DNA from: Fimisoma sp964619315
GTDB taxonomy: Bacteria > Bacillota > Clostridia > Peptostreptococcales > Anaerovoracaceae
NCBI GenBank assembly: GCA_964619315.1
Contig: CAZUEH010000006.1
Coordinates: 1 to 64,000, forward strand
Reading direction: 5' to 3'
Length of the DNA: 64,000 nt
Of this stretch, positions 1-9,101 are shown one piece after another. The notes under the pieces were generated by a model. It ran no database searches. It was not told the origin of the DNA and saw nothing but the letters and a program-made list of their open reading frames with translations. A program made the translations under genes and the position numbers. Within the stretch, counting starts at the first letter, position 1; each line of letters opens with the position of its first letter.

Positions 1-57
1 AAAACCGACCTCCTAATCGTTAGTTTTTTAGGTCTAACTTTTGGGGGTCGGTTCAAA
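1..57 (+). mobile_element. Probable right end of an IS3-family insertion sequence (partial)
   Basis: The first 57 bases carry an 8-bp inverted repeat (AACCGACC near base 4, GGTCGGTT near base 46) with a smaller inner stem (CCTAA/TTAGG). They end in GTCTAACTTTTGGGGGTCG followed by GTTCA. The reverse complement begins TGAACCGACCCCCAAAAGTT, which resembles the terminal repeats of IS150-group IS3-family elements. The transposase would lie left of the window and is not visible, so this rests on end-sequence resemblance only. The end sits about 25 bases from the start of the broken MATE gene. Confidence 0.45.
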
Positions 58-81
58 AAATTATTGGTGGATTTTAGTTTA

Positions 82-1466
82 ATGTTTGGTTTGGGCGTAG
101 CGAAAAACAAAAAAGAAGTGAGAGTAGAGCCGTCTTTTACACAGGGAAATTTGCCAAGGGCAATGCTGGTATTTGCAGGCCCTTTTATGTTGGGTATTTT
201 GGTGCAAAACCTGTACGGTGCCGTGGATCTGTTTGTAGTAGGGCACTTTGCAACCACCGCTGATGTATCTGCTGTGACGATTGGCAGTCAGCTGATGTGA
301 ATGGTTACACAATTCATCATAGGTCTTGCCACTGGTGTTACAGTTTTAGTTGGCAGGTATTTTGGCGAACAAAAAGAGCGAAAACTATCCAAAGCTACTG
401 GTGCAGCCATAGTATTTTTCGGAGTGCTTGCTTTAATTCTGTCAGTTATATATGTAGGTGGACATCAAATGATGGTGGAGTTGATGCAGACTCCAAGTGA
501 AGCAGTCGCTGCCACTAAACAGTACTTATTCACTTGTGCCTTAGGAATCGTATTCATAGCAGGGTACAATGTAGTGAGCAGCATCTTAACTGGACTTGGG
601 GATTCTAAGACTCCGTTTTTATTTATACTTATCGCTTGCATTATCAATGTTGTTTTGGATATTGTGCTAGTGCGGTACTTTTATATGGGAGCACTTGGGA
701 CTGCTATTGCGACGACGATAGCACAAGCAGGCAGCTTTTTATTCGCATTACTGGTTTTAAAGAAAAAAGATTAGGATATCCACTTATTAGACAAGATATT
801 CGTCTGAACAAGATCCAAATTGTTGGCATGGTAAAAATTGGTGTTCCAGTAGCTGTACAGAATGTGTTGGTAGGAGTATCATTTCTCTTTATCACAGCGA
901 TTATTAACAATATGGGAGTTACAGCTTCGGCAGCCGTTGGCATTGTCGAAAAGTTAATTACATTCCTGTTTGTGCCAGCTATTGCCATGGGAACGGCCGT
1001 GAGTACGGCAGGGGCCCAAAATATAGGCGCAGGAAATCCAAAAAGAGCGAAGCAAGGTATGTGGAATGGTGTGTTGATAGCGTTGGTGCCGTCGGTGCTT
1101 ATTGCGCTATTTTGCCAATTTGGTGGAGACATATTGGCAGGATTTCTTAGCAACGATAGCGAGGTAATTGCCATGTCTGAAAATTATCTTCGCTCATATA
1201 TTTTCGATGTTGTAATGGTAAGCTTTGTATTCTGCATGAATGGCTATTTTAATAGCTGCGGAAAATCATGGTTCAGTCTTGTGCATAGCCTTGTAACTAC
1301 ATTTGCGCTGAGAGTTCCATTAGCATGGATATTTGCCCAGATTGAAGGCGGCGGCCTTTATGCCATAGGATGGGCAGCACCACTCTCGACGGCAGTATCA
1401 CTATTATTGTGTCTGATATTTTTATGGCGTATGGATCGAGCGGGAAGAAAAGAAAATGTGATATAA
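82..1466 (+). pseudogene. MATE family efflux transporter, broken by an in-frame stop and a frameshift
   Basis: The reading frame encodes a MATE (multidrug and toxin extrusion) membrane transporter of about 460 residues, the usual length, with many hydrophobic segments and the typical N-terminal stretch LYGAVDLFVVGHF. Two lesions break it. A TGA at 298-300 lies in frame between GSQLM and MVTQFIIGLATG. Further on, the frame ends in TAG at 772 after a run of six A (763-768), while the homologous sequence continues in the -1 frame (RLGYPLIRQD) to 1466. One missing A in the run explains the second lesion. The start at ATG 82 has a weak GGTGGA upstream; a TTG at 64 is also in frame. It is either a pseudogene decaying beside the IS end or a gene with two sequencing errors. 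MATE proteins are not known selenoproteins, so recoding of the TGA is unlikely. Confidence 0.8.
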
Positions 1467-1800
1467 CTGCAAAAATACTGTTAAGTTGAAGCTAAGATTA
1501 ATTGTAGCAATCTTAACGCTTGTCCTGAAGAACAATTTCGTATCGTCGTAAAATTATTGATAACAGAAAACCAATATAGCCTTTTAAGGAAGGTAAGAAA
1601 ATATCAATCAGAATCTTGGTTTAGAAGATAATGGCTCATAAAAAAGTAGGGAATTATGATAAAAATATATACAGCACTTTTGCTGTATATATTTACTTAC
1701 GGGCAGTACAAAAAGGAAGTATAAAAGCCAACTATTGACAAGCAATAGCCAGCTTTTTGGTTGCAAAGATAGGGGACAGTTATTGCTTCACTTCACGATA
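1467..1800. other. Intergenic region between convergent genes
   Basis: This 334-base AT-rich stretch lies between the 3' ends of the broken MATE gene and the glycosyltransferase gene. It has no convincing reading frame. The only clear structure is the 14-bp hairpin at 1663-1694. Confidence 0.6.
1663..1694. terminator. Bidirectional terminator-like hairpin
   Basis: A perfect 14-bp stem (AAATATATACAGCA with its complement) closes on a CTTT loop, with A-rich sequence before and T-rich sequence after. It lies between convergent genes and could stop transcription from both sides. The stem is AT-rich, so strength is uncertain. Confidence 0.55.
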
Positions 1801-3048
1801 TTATATAACAGATTCTTCAGCTAGATAATCTGCAATTTTATGCCATGCGTCTTTTGTAGTCTGAAAATCCTGATAATGCTTTTTTACATCTCTATCATAC
1901 TTTTCAAGCTCTTCTGATATTTTCATAAACTTTGGGTTATCAAAATAACGACTGAGTATTGGAAGCGTTTGCTCAAGACCCGATCGTACTTCTGCGATGT
2001 CTTTTTCATAAGACTCACGGCGCGTGATATACATAAGCAGGGGTTTGTAACGCACCCATCCTATACAAGCTGAATAAAAACGCTTCATAGCTTTCTTTGA
2101 GGATCCTGATATGTGGCGAAGCTTTTGTGGCAAAACGCCACTTAGCATACTGGTGTATACCGAAAATCCATCATGAAAGGTATAGCATGGAACACGCAAA
2201 ACAGTATTGCGCTGTAAACAAGTGCTGAGAAAGGTATCTTCCCCTCGAGCTGATGGTGGATTGTAAAAAGGGCTGAGAACTTTCAAATCCCGAAGATTGA
2301 TACAGAGGTTGGAGCCAGTTATGAATTTTGTGTTCCCGGTTTGCATTGACTCTACAGCAGGGCCTGAAATAATCTCAGGGTCTGCATAGGAGATACCACC
2401 TTGCATCATAAGGGATTTCAAATGATTCCAATTGATAATATCGTTGCTAATAGCCTCAATGAAAATACGAAAGTCTTTTTCGCTCATAATATCATTAAAG
2501 GTAAAACCAGGGATAGTGGAGATGTATCCACAATGATGACCACAAGTAATAGTTGCCGAGTCTATGTGCTCTAAATGGGTGGACAAAATCTGTTGTCCAC
2601 TCCAACTTTCAACTCCTGATGTCTTTTGCACAGCAAGTGGGTACTCATCATCGTCCAAAAAAAGGATAGCGTCCATTCCTGCCTTTGCTGCAGTATAAAG
2701 TATGGCATTTCGTTTGCCAGCGTAGCCTTTTTCGAAAAACAGTGAAGCTTCCTTCTTGTCAATGACGCCTTTTTCGCACAAAGAAAGCGCCTGAGCTTCA
2801 GCTGTGGCGCGATCAATAAAATGGATGCTACTTAACATCTCTTTGAGTTCTATATTTATATCAGTATAATCCTTGCGCTGGGTGTCGTTGTAATCCAGAT
2901 CATAAGCAACAAACAAGCTCAATTCAACAGGGTGTTGGGCAGACATTAGCTTATCGCCCCAACAGCTCAAATACGTGGCAAGAACCTGCCGAAAGGTTTT
3001 TCGCCCTGTAATAAACCCGATACCGATTTTTTTGATTTTTCTTTCCAT
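1801..3048 (-). CDS. Putative GT-A fold glycosyltransferase-like protein
   Basis: The protein has 415 residues. It carries GKRNAIL, then a hydrophobic strand ending in LFLDDDEYP near residues 130-140, the pattern of the nucleotide-sugar and metal site of GT-A glycosyltransferases. Further on, ITGSNLCINL and SARGEDTFLS resemble the acceptor-side motif (GEDxxL) of family 2-like enzymes. No membrane segment or signal peptide is visible. A good ribosome site (GGAGGG) precedes the ATG at 3048. The gene stands alone, flanked by a tRNA gene and the convergent MATE remnant, so context does not reveal the sugar or the acceptor. The glycosyltransferase fold is likely; the substrate is unknown. Confidence 0.6.
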   Translation of the reverse strand: MERKIKKIGIGFITGRKTFRQVLATYLSCWGDKLMSAQHPVELSLFVAYDLDYNDTQRKDYTDINIELKEMLSSIHFIDRATAEAQALSLCEKGVIDKKEASLFFEKGYAGKRNAILYTAAKAGMDAILFLDDDEYPLAVQKTSGVESWSGQQILSTHLEHIDSATITCGHHCGYISTIPGFTFNDIMSEKDFRIFIEAISNDIINWNHLKSLMMQGGISYADPEIISGPAVESMQTGNTKFITGSNLCINLRDLKVLSPFYNPPSARGEDTFLSTCLQRNTVLRVPCYTFHDGFSVYTSMLSGVLPQKLRHISGSSKKAMKRFYSACIGWVRYKPLLMYITRRESYEKDIAEVRSGLEQTLPILSRYFDNPKFMKISEELEKYDRDVKKHYQDFQTTKDAWHKIADYLAEESVI

Positions 3049-3424
3049 TCGTTTCCCTCCGCCATGTGGCTATGTTGAAACGAATAAAGCCCTCTAGCTA
3101 TCAGAGTGAATACATGGAGGGCAAAACGTCCAGCATAATTCAATTTTCTGACATTATATCACATTTACGGCTTTTTTACAAAAGCAGCCCAAGCGGAGGC
3201 GCGGGTTTTAAATCCATAAACAAAAAACGGTTGAATATAACTACGAATATCTTCGGAGTTTTTAGTTAGATAACTAGAGGACATGAATTCGCCTCTGTTG
3301 AAGGCAAATAAAAAAGACGACTATTAAAATATCGCCTTGGTTAGTTTAATATTTGTTGTGGTTCATTGTGTAGATAGTTAAACCACTGAAGAATTATAGT
3401 CGAAGCTTCAAAGATTTAGAAAAA
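3049..3424. other. Intergenic region with no identified gene
   Basis: This stretch of about 375 bases lies between the glycosyltransferase start and the tRNA-Ser 3' end. A 67-codon frame at 3066-3269 has no recognisable homology or ribosome site. A short inverted repeat (GTGGTT/AACCAC, about 3358-3386) lacks a T run. I see no other supported feature. Confidence 0.5.
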
Positions 3425-3513
3425 TGGCGGAGAAGGTGGGATTCGAACCCACGTGGGATTGCTCCCAAACGCATTTCGAGTGCGCCCCGTTATGACCACT
3501 TCGATACTTCTCC
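3425..3513 (-). tRNA. tRNA-Ser (anticodon CGA)
   Basis: Read on the - strand, the gene begins GGAGAAG and ends CTTCTCC-G-CCA, giving a perfect 7-bp acceptor stem with encoded CCA and a G discriminator. The anticodon loop is CTCGAAA, so the anticodon is CGA, which decodes UCG. A long variable arm (GGGAGCAATCCC) and the T arm GTGGGTTCGAATCCCAC are clear, both as expected for a class II serine tRNA. Confidence 0.95.
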
Positions 3514-3524
3514 ACGACCATAAT

Positions 3525-3553
3525 AATATATCATACCGTTTCGCCAATCGCAA
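3525..3553 (-). promoter_or_regulatory. Promoter of tRNA-Ser
   Basis: On the - strand, TTGCGA (3548-3553) is separated by 17 bases from TATATT (3525-3530), with an upstream TGn extension. It lies about 12 bases before the tRNA 5' end. Confidence 0.65.
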
Positions 3554-3665
3554 GTTGCAAGGCGAATTTTATTTAGACAAAATCTTCAAGAGGTGAGGCC
3601 ACAAGAGGTTGACTTAAAAAAGACATGAGGCGTGTTCATTCATAAAATCAACCAATCATAACTTG

Positions 3666-3694
3666 TTGTTAAAAAGGGCAAGTTATGTTAAAAT
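3666..3694 (+). promoter_or_regulatory. Sigma-A type promoter upstream of rmuC
   Basis: TTGTTA (3666-3671), 17 bases, then TAAAAT (3689-3694). The promoter overlaps the upstream in-frame ATG at 3685, which argues that translation starts later, at 3754. Confidence 0.6.
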
Positions 3695-3753
3695 ATAACT
3701 GTCTATGCACAGTGTTTGATAGACAAGAAGAAGTGGAAGATAGAGGGGAAATT

Positions 3754-5034
3754 ATGAATGATAACATGTTGATATACATACTCATAGCTTTGTCAGCAGT
3801 GATAACTATTTGCTTGTCATTACTGATTGCGAATAAAAAGAATTCAAAGATAGAAAAGTCATATGAGGATTTGAAGCGTCAGATAGAAGACATTAAACAA
3901 AACGATCAAGTGATGGTTAACACACTACAAACTTCACTAAAAACCTTTGGCGATATGATTTCTCAGAATCAGAGAGACAGCGCTGAAAATATGGATAAAA
4001 GACTTTTTGAGTTGAACCACAGATTTTCCAGCATGGCTGTAGAAAGCGAGCAAAAACTCGAGAATATCAGAAACACTATGGAAAAGAAGATTTCCGACTT
4101 GACCACAGATAATAATAAGCAGCTTGAGCAAATGCGTCACACTGTAGATGAGAAACTTCAAAAAACCTTAGAAGACAGAATAACTCAGTCTTTCAAATTG
4201 GTAAGTGAAAGGTTAGAGGATGTTTATAAAGGGCTTGGCGAAATGCAAAACCTTGCTGCTGGAGTGGGTGACCTAAAGAAAGTCCTTTCCAATGTTAAAA
4301 CTAGAGGAATTTTAGGGGAAGTACAACTGGGAGCTATCTTAGAGCAGATACTTTCTCCTGAGCAATATGAAGAAAATGTTAAGACAAAGAGCATTGGTGG
4401 AGAACGAGTTGAGTTTGCAGTCAAACTTCCTGGAGATGATGACGGCGTTGTTTGGCTACCAATAGATGCTAAATTCCCTGGCGACGCATATGCAAAACTT
4501 ATGGATGCGTATGATATAGGAGATGCGGCGTTGGTAGAAGAAGCTTCCAAAAACCTTGATCGAGTAATCAAGAGCGAAGCCAAAGACATAAGAGACAAAT
4601 ATCTTGATCCTCCGTTTACTACAGATTTTGGAATCATGTTCTTACCATTTGAGGGATTATATGCCGAGGTAGTAAGAAGAGGGTTGCTAGAAACTTTGCA
4701 AAGAGACTACAAAGTCAACATTGCAGGACCGACTACTATGGCGGCACTTTTGAACAGTTTACAGATGGGATTCAAGACTCTAGCGATTCAAAAGCATTCT
4801 AGCGAGGTATGGAATGTATTAGGAGCAGTAAAAACTGAGTTTGACAAATTTGGCGACATTTTAGAAGCAACGCAGAAAAAAATAAATCAAGCCAACGATG
4901 ATCTTGATAGGCTTATAGGAACAAGAACAAAGAGCATTATAAGAAAGCTAAAGAACGTTACTCAGTTGCCTGAAAAGCAGGCGGCAGACGTTCTGGAATT
5001 GACTAATTCAGATGACGATGGTGAAGAAATATAA
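3754..5034 (+). CDS. rmuC: RmuC-family DNA recombination protein
   Basis: RmuC proteins are linked to limiting inversions and recombination at short inverted repeats; their fold is related to nucleases. From ATG 3754 the protein has 426 residues, normal for Firmicutes. There is one membrane segment (about residues 5-26), a long coiled coil (about 33-150), then the conserved RmuC domain with GILGEVQLGAILEQ, PIDAKFPGDAY and FLPFEGLYAEV. An upstream in-frame ATG at 3685 lies inside the promoter and has no ribosome site, whereas 3754 is preceded by GAGGGG. The phosphoesterase gene follows 10 bases downstream, so they are probably co-transcribed. Confidence 0.9.
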   Translation: MNDNMLIYILIALSAVITICLSLLIANKKNSKIEKSYEDLKRQIEDIKQNDQVMVNTLQTSLKTFGDMISQNQRDSAENMDKRLFELNHRFSSMAVESEQKLENIRNTMEKKISDLTTDNNKQLEQMRHTVDEKLQKTLEDRITQSFKLVSERLEDVYKGLGEMQNLAAGVGDLKKVLSNVKTRGILGEVQLGAILEQILSPEQYEENVKTKSIGGERVEFAVKLPGDDDGVVWLPIDAKFPGDAYAKLMDAYDIGDAALVEEASKNLDRVIKSEAKDIRDKYLDPPFTTDFGIMFLPFEGLYAEVVRRGLLETLQRDYKVNIAGPTTMAALLNSLQMGFKTLAIQKHSSEVWNVLGAVKTEFDKFGDILEATQKKINQANDDLDRLIGTRTKSIIRKLKNVTQLPEKQAADVLELTNSDDDGEEI

Positions 5035-5044
5035 GGAATAAAAT

Positions 5045-5761
5045 ATGAAAATTTTTGCAATAGGCGACCTTCATCTCTCTTTTGATGAAAGGGTTCAAAA
5101 GCCTATGGATATTTTTGGCGGAGAATGGGTAAACCATGCGCAGAAGCTTAAGGGTTGTTGGTTACAACAGATAAACCTGGAGGATATTGTTATTATATGC
5201 GGCGATATTTCTTGGGGGCTTAGGTTAGAAGAAGCAGAGGCGGATTTTAAATGGATAAAAGAATTACCCGGCACCAAATTGATATTCAAAGGTAACCACG
5301 ACCTTTGGTGGCAGTCAACAGGAAAACTCAATAAGCTTTATGGTGATGAAAAAATGATTTTTGTCCAAAATGCAGCATATGTTTTTGAAAATCAAGGAGA
5401 AAAGATTGCCGTGTGTGGAAGCCGAGGTTGGATTTGTCCGGGTGACGACGACTTTACACAAGCAGACAAAAAGATATATGAACGTGAGCTATTAAGGCTC
5501 AAAATGTCGTTAGATGAAGGCAAAAGATTAGAGGCAGATAAATTTGTAGCAGCGCTTCACTATCCGCCGACCAATGATAAAATGCAGTCTTCGGGCTTTA
5601 CAGAGTTGCTTAGTCAGTATAATGTCAAGATATGTGTCTATGGACATCTTCATGGCAAGGAAGCTTTCAAAAATGGTCCGAAAGGATTATTTAATGGAGT
5701 AAAATATGAACTGGTCTCTCTCGATTATTTGGGGGCCTACCCTAAGGAGGTAATAGTATGA
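5045..5761 (+). CDS. Calcineurin-like metallophosphoesterase
   Basis: This 238-residue protein has the full dimetal phosphoesterase motif set: GDLH with D8 and H10, GDISW with D54, GNHD at 83-86, LHYPP with H172, and GHLH at 200-203. It belongs to the small cytosolic YkuE-like or MPPED-like group; the substrate cannot be told from sequence. It starts 10 bases after rmuC and its stop overlaps the deoB start (ATGA), which places it in an rmuC-phosphoesterase-deoB-pdp operon. A role in nucleotide or sugar-phosphate turnover would fit that context but is not shown. Confidence 0.85.
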   Translation: MKIFAIGDLHLSFDERVQKPMDIFGGEWVNHAQKLKGCWLQQINLEDIVIICGDISWGLRLEEAEADFKWIKELPGTKLIFKGNHDLWWQSTGKLNKLYGDEKMIFVQNAAYVFENQGEKIAVCGSRGWICPGDDDFTQADKKIYERELLRLKMSLDEGKRLEADKFVAALHYPPTNDKMQSSGFTELLSQYNVKICVYGHLHGKEAFKNGPKGLFNGVKYELVSLDYLGAYPKEVIV

Positions 5762-6927
5762 GCAAGGTTATATTAGTTGTTGTAGACAGTATGGGCGTAG
5801 GAGCACTTCCGGATGCTGCTGATTATGGTGACGTAGGAGCCGATACTTTAGGTCACATCATTGAACACAAAAAAGACATAAACATACCTAATTTCAAAAA
5901 ATTAGGCATAGGCAATATACAAGGAGTAGCTTGGAGCAATATGGCAAGCCAAAATCCAATTGGCGCATTTGGCAAGATGTCCGAAATTTCCAGAGGAAAA
6001 GATACTATAACAGGTCACTGGGAAATCGGCGGAATTTACACAGATACTCCGTTCAAAACTTATCCTGATGGATTTCCGGCAAAATTCATAAAGGAATTTG
6101 AAAAAGCTATAGGTACAGAAGTTTTGGGAAACTATCCTGCTTCTGGAACAGAAATAATAGAGCAACTTGGACCTGAACACGAAGCTACAGGCAAGCCTAT
6201 TGTGTATACTTCGGCTGATAGCGTTTTTCAAATTGCGGCAAACACCGATGTGATTCCATTGGAAAGGCTTTATGAAATATGCGTAGAAGCTCGCAAATTG
6301 CTTGTTGGCGATGTGGCTTGCGGCAGAGTAATTGCAAGACCTTATGTGATTAAGGATGGAGTGAGAACTAGAACTTCTGATAGAAAAGACTATGCGGTTT
6401 CTCCTCCTGAGGATACAGTTTTAGACAAAGTAAAAGCAGCAGGCAAAACTATGTATGCTGTAGGTAAAATAAGCGATATCTTTAATGGAAAAGGTGTGAG
6501 CGAGTCTGTTCATACTGATAGCAATATGGATGGCGTGGATAAAACTTTGGAAGCTATTAAAATGGACTTTGATGGATTTATCTTTACCAACCTTGTGGAT
6601 TTTGACTCAAAGTTTGGACATAGAAGAGACCCTATAGGGTATGGTGAGTGCATAGAAGAGTTTGATGCTAGAATACCTGAGCTTATGGAAGCACTTGGAG
6701 AAGATGATGTGTTGATGATTTGTGCCGACCACGGTAACGATCCTGTGCATAGTGGCTTTGACCACACGAGAGAGTACATTCCACTGCTCGTATATGGCAA
6801 AAAAGTTAAGGCTGGAACAGATTTGGGAATCCGAAGAACATTTGCAGATATAGGGGCTACAGTTGCAGATATTTTAGGAGCAGAGCCTACAAATATTGGG
6901 GAAAGCTTCAAAGAGGTGATTTTGTAA
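5758..6927 (+). CDS. deoB: Phosphopentomutase
   Basis: DeoB interconverts ribose or deoxyribose 1-phosphate and the 5-phosphates, feeding nucleoside sugars into central metabolism. The 389-residue protein has the alkaline-phosphatase-fold metal sites: VVVDSMGVGALPDA at the N terminus, GKDTITGHWE with the catalytic threonine, and the C-terminal ADHGNDP and DHTREYIPLLVYG. Length is normal. The ATG overlaps the previous stop by four bases, and the stop overlaps the pdp start (TAATG), indicating translational coupling. The neighbour pdp produces its pentose 1-phosphate substrate. Confidence 0.97.
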   Translation: MSKVILVVVDSMGVGALPDAADYGDVGADTLGHIIEHKKDINIPNFKKLGIGNIQGVAWSNMASQNPIGAFGKMSEISRGKDTITGHWEIGGIYTDTPFKTYPDGFPAKFIKEFEKAIGTEVLGNYPASGTEIIEQLGPEHEATGKPIVYTSADSVFQIAANTDVIPLERLYEICVEARKLLVGDVACGRVIARPYVIKDGVRTRTSDRKDYAVSPPEDTVLDKVKAAGKTMYAVGKISDIFNGKGVSESVHTDSNMDGVDKTLEAIKMDFDGFIFTNLVDFDSKFGHRRDPIGYGECIEEFDARIPELMEALGEDDVLMICADHGNDPVHSGFDHTREYIPLLVYGKKVKAGTDLGIRRTFADIGATVADILGAEPTNIGESFKEVIL

Positions 6928-8234
6928 TGAACATGGTAGATATTATCCAAAGAAAAAAAGATGGTGGAGAATTATCTAATCAAGAAATTAAATGGTTTGT
7001 AGATGGATATGTATCGGGAGAAATTCCTGACTATCAGGCTTCAGCTCTTTTGATGGCTATATTCTTCAAAGGGCTAAATGATAAAGAAATATTCCAATTA
7101 ACAGAAACTATGAGATACTCAGGAGATACCATTGATTTATCATCAATAGTAGGCATCAAAGTTGACAAACATTCAACTGGTGGAGTCGGAGATAAGACGA
7201 CTCTTATAGTAGCGCCTTTGGCTGCTGCATGTGGAGTTCCTATTGCCAAAATGAGCGGTAGAGGATTAGGATTTACAGGCGGAACTGTGGATAAAATGGA
7301 AGCTATACCAGGTCTAAAAACAGCATTAACTTCGGAAGAGTTTTTGAGCCAAGTTAACACCATAGGAATATCGGTAATTGGTCAAACTGCTCACATTACA
7401 CCAGCAGACAAGAAACTATATGCCTTACGTGACGTGACAGCTACTGTAGACAACCTTGGTCTTATTGCTTCGAGCATAATGAGCAAAAAACTTGCGGCAG
7501 GTAGCGATGCCATCGTCCTCGATGTAAAATGCGGAGATGGAGCCTTCATGGAAAACCAAGAAGATGCTGCCCAGCTTGCAGAGATAATGGTTAAGATAGG
7601 AAACAGTGCAGGCCGTAGAACCGTGGCGGCAATTACAGAAATGGGACAGCCTTTAGGCAAGGCTGTTGGAAATAGCATAGAAGTCATAGAGGCTATAGAA
7701 ACCTTAAAGGGAAATGGCCCAGCAGATATAACAGAGTTGGCTGAAAAACTCAGTGGAATCATGGTATATCTTGGTGGCAAAGCCAGCACACCAGAAGAGG
7801 GAATGGCAATGACAAAAGCAGCGTTGGCAGATGGTAGAGGCCTTGAAAAACTAAGAGAGTTTATTGAGGCACAAGGTGGAAATCCAAAGGTTACAGAGGA
7901 TTATTCCCTTTTTCCGCAGCATTCAGTAACAAAAGAATTGCTATCGCCAGCCGATGGTTATGTAGAAAAAATAGAAGCAAAAAGAATAGGTTTAGCGTCT
8001 CAGCACACAGGAGCGGGTCGTGCCACTAAGGAAGACGATATTGATCTTTCAGCAGGAATATATGTCTGCAAAAAAGTGGGTGATTTTGTAAAACAAGGAG
8101 AGCCTCTTGCTGTATTCTACGGCAATAACCAAGACAAGATAGAAAAAGCGGCAGAAGAAGCTGCTATGGCTTTCGAAATAGGGCAGAACCCTGTCAAAGC
8201 GCCAGAGTTAATAAAACAAATCATCGGACTATAG
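6927..8234 (+). CDS. pdp: Pyrimidine-nucleoside phosphorylase
   Basis: The enzyme splits uridine, thymidine or deoxyuridine with phosphate to base plus pentose 1-phosphate. The 435-residue protein has the family signature KHSTGGVGDKTTL, the glycine-rich MSGRGLGFTGGTVDK, the SIMSKKLAAG stretch and VLDVKCGDGAFM. A C-terminal domain typical of the family follows (about residues 345-435). It is the last gene of the operon and ends before a strong terminator. Its product feeds DeoB, and the BMP-type nucleoside transporter a few kilobases downstream probably supplies its substrate. Confidence 0.96.
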   Translation: MNMVDIIQRKKDGGELSNQEIKWFVDGYVSGEIPDYQASALLMAIFFKGLNDKEIFQLTETMRYSGDTIDLSSIVGIKVDKHSTGGVGDKTTLIVAPLAAACGVPIAKMSGRGLGFTGGTVDKMEAIPGLKTALTSEEFLSQVNTIGISVIGQTAHITPADKKLYALRDVTATVDNLGLIASSIMSKKLAAGSDAIVLDVKCGDGAFMENQEDAAQLAEIMVKIGNSAGRRTVAAITEMGQPLGKAVGNSIEVIEAIETLKGNGPADITELAEKLSGIMVYLGGKASTPEEGMAMTKAALADGRGLEKLREFIEAQGGNPKVTEDYSLFPQHSVTKELLSPADGYVEKIEAKRIGLASQHTGAGRATKEDDIDLSAGIYVCKKVGDFVKQGEPLAVFYGNNQDKIEKAAEEAAMAFEIGQNPVKAPELIKQIIGL

Positions 8235-8262
8235 ATATAAAACCAATAGAAATTAAACAAAG

Positions 8263-8316
8263 ACACGCCTGCTTTTGCAATCTTATTTAAATAAGAGCAA
8301 AAAGGGCGTGTTTTTT
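8263..8316 (+). terminator. Intrinsic terminator after pdp
   Basis: A long hairpin is built from ACACGCC/GGCGTGT (8263-8269 with 8305-8311), an inner CTTTTGC/GCAAAAG part and a perfect TCTTATTT/AAATAAGA tip. A run of T follows. Confidence 0.9.
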
Positions 8317-8318
8317 CA

Positions 8319-8347
8319 TTGAAATTTTAGCCATATTATGGTTAAAT
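8319..8347 (+). promoter_or_regulatory. Candidate promoter for the NifU-like/GGGtGRT operon
   Basis: TTGAAA (8319-8324), 17 bases, TTAAAT (8342-8347), directly after the pdp terminator. The -10 is only a moderate match. Confidence 0.4.
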
Positions 8348-8397
8348 AGATACTTAGTAGGATTAAAATTTTTAAACCTTGGTTTTAGGAGGGCAAG

Positions 8398-9090
8398 ATG
8401 ATATATACAAAAGAAATAGAAAATATGTGTCCAGTTAATAAGGGTGCATACCATGGACCTGCGCCTATTCCGCAGGAAGGTAAATGGGTACAGGTTAAAG
8501 AAAACGCTGACATTTCAGGATTGACCCATGGTGTTGGTTGGTGTGCTCCACAACAAGGTGCATGCAAATTGACCCTAAACGTTAAAAACGGAATAATAGA
8601 GGAAGCTCTCATAGAGACTTTGGGATGTTCAGGAATGACACATTCTGCTGCCATGGCAGGAGAAATCCTAATTGGAAAGACTTTGTTGGAGGCACTTAAC
8701 ACTGACCTTGTATGTGATGCCATAAACACTGCAATGCGTGAGTTGTTCTTACAAATAGTATATGGACGTAGCCAATCGGCGTTTTCCGAAGGTGGCCTTG
8801 CTGTTGGAGCTGGACTTGAGGATCTCGGAAAAGGTTCAAGAAGCCAGGTTGGAACTATATACTCAACTAAAGCAAAGGGCCCAAGGTACCTTGAGTTAGC
8901 AGAAGGATATATTACAAGAATAGGCCTTGATGAAGAAGACAATATCATTGGTTATGAATACATAAACATGGGCAAAATGATGGACGCTATCAAAAAGGGT
9001 GTAGACCCGACAGAAGCTATGAAAAATGCTCAAGGCAACTATGGAAGATTTGAAGAAGCGGTTAAAAAAATAGACCCGCGTGAAGAATAG
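8398..9090 (+). CDS. NifU/IscU-like iron-sulfur cluster scaffold protein
   Basis: The 230-residue protein contains an IscU/NifU N-terminal-like fold with three candidate cluster cysteines: GVGWCAPQQGACKL (two) and ETLGCSGMTHSAA, the counterpart of the GCGxAxxSS stretch of IscU. The C-terminal part, after about residue 150, has no motif I recognise. AGGAGG precedes the ATG. The gene is 11 bases upstream of a GGGtGRT-family gene; these two families are found side by side in anaerobes. No cysteine desulfurase (iscS/nifS) is adjacent, so the scaffold may serve the partner protein and not general cluster assembly. That last point is inference. Confidence 0.8.
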   Translation: MIYTKEIENMCPVNKGAYHGPAPIPQEGKWVQVKENADISGLTHGVGWCAPQQGACKLTLNVKNGIIEEALIETLGCSGMTHSAAMAGEILIGKTLLEALNTDLVCDAINTAMRELFLQIVYGRSQSAFSEGGLAVGAGLEDLGKGSRSQVGTIYSTKAKGPRYLELAEGYITRIGLDEEDNIIGYEYINMGKMMDAIKKGVDPTEAMKNAQGNYGRFEEAVKKIDPREE

Positions 9091-9101
9091 GAGGAACAGT
9101 C

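Noticed and set aside
298..300. In-frame TGA in the MATE gene as a selenocysteine codon
   Set aside because: MATE transporters are not known selenoproteins, a second independent lesion breaks the same gene, and I saw no convincing SECIS-type hairpin after the TGA.
757..775. Programmed -1 frameshift at the A-run in the MATE gene
   Set aside because: The run is in the wrong phase for a classic A-AAA-AAG slippery heptamer, and the gene is already broken upstream, so a simple one-base deletion is more likely.
3066..3269. 67-codon frame upstream of the glycosyltransferase gene
   Set aside because: It has no ribosome site, no recognisable homology and low-complexity AT-rich codons; it is probably chance.
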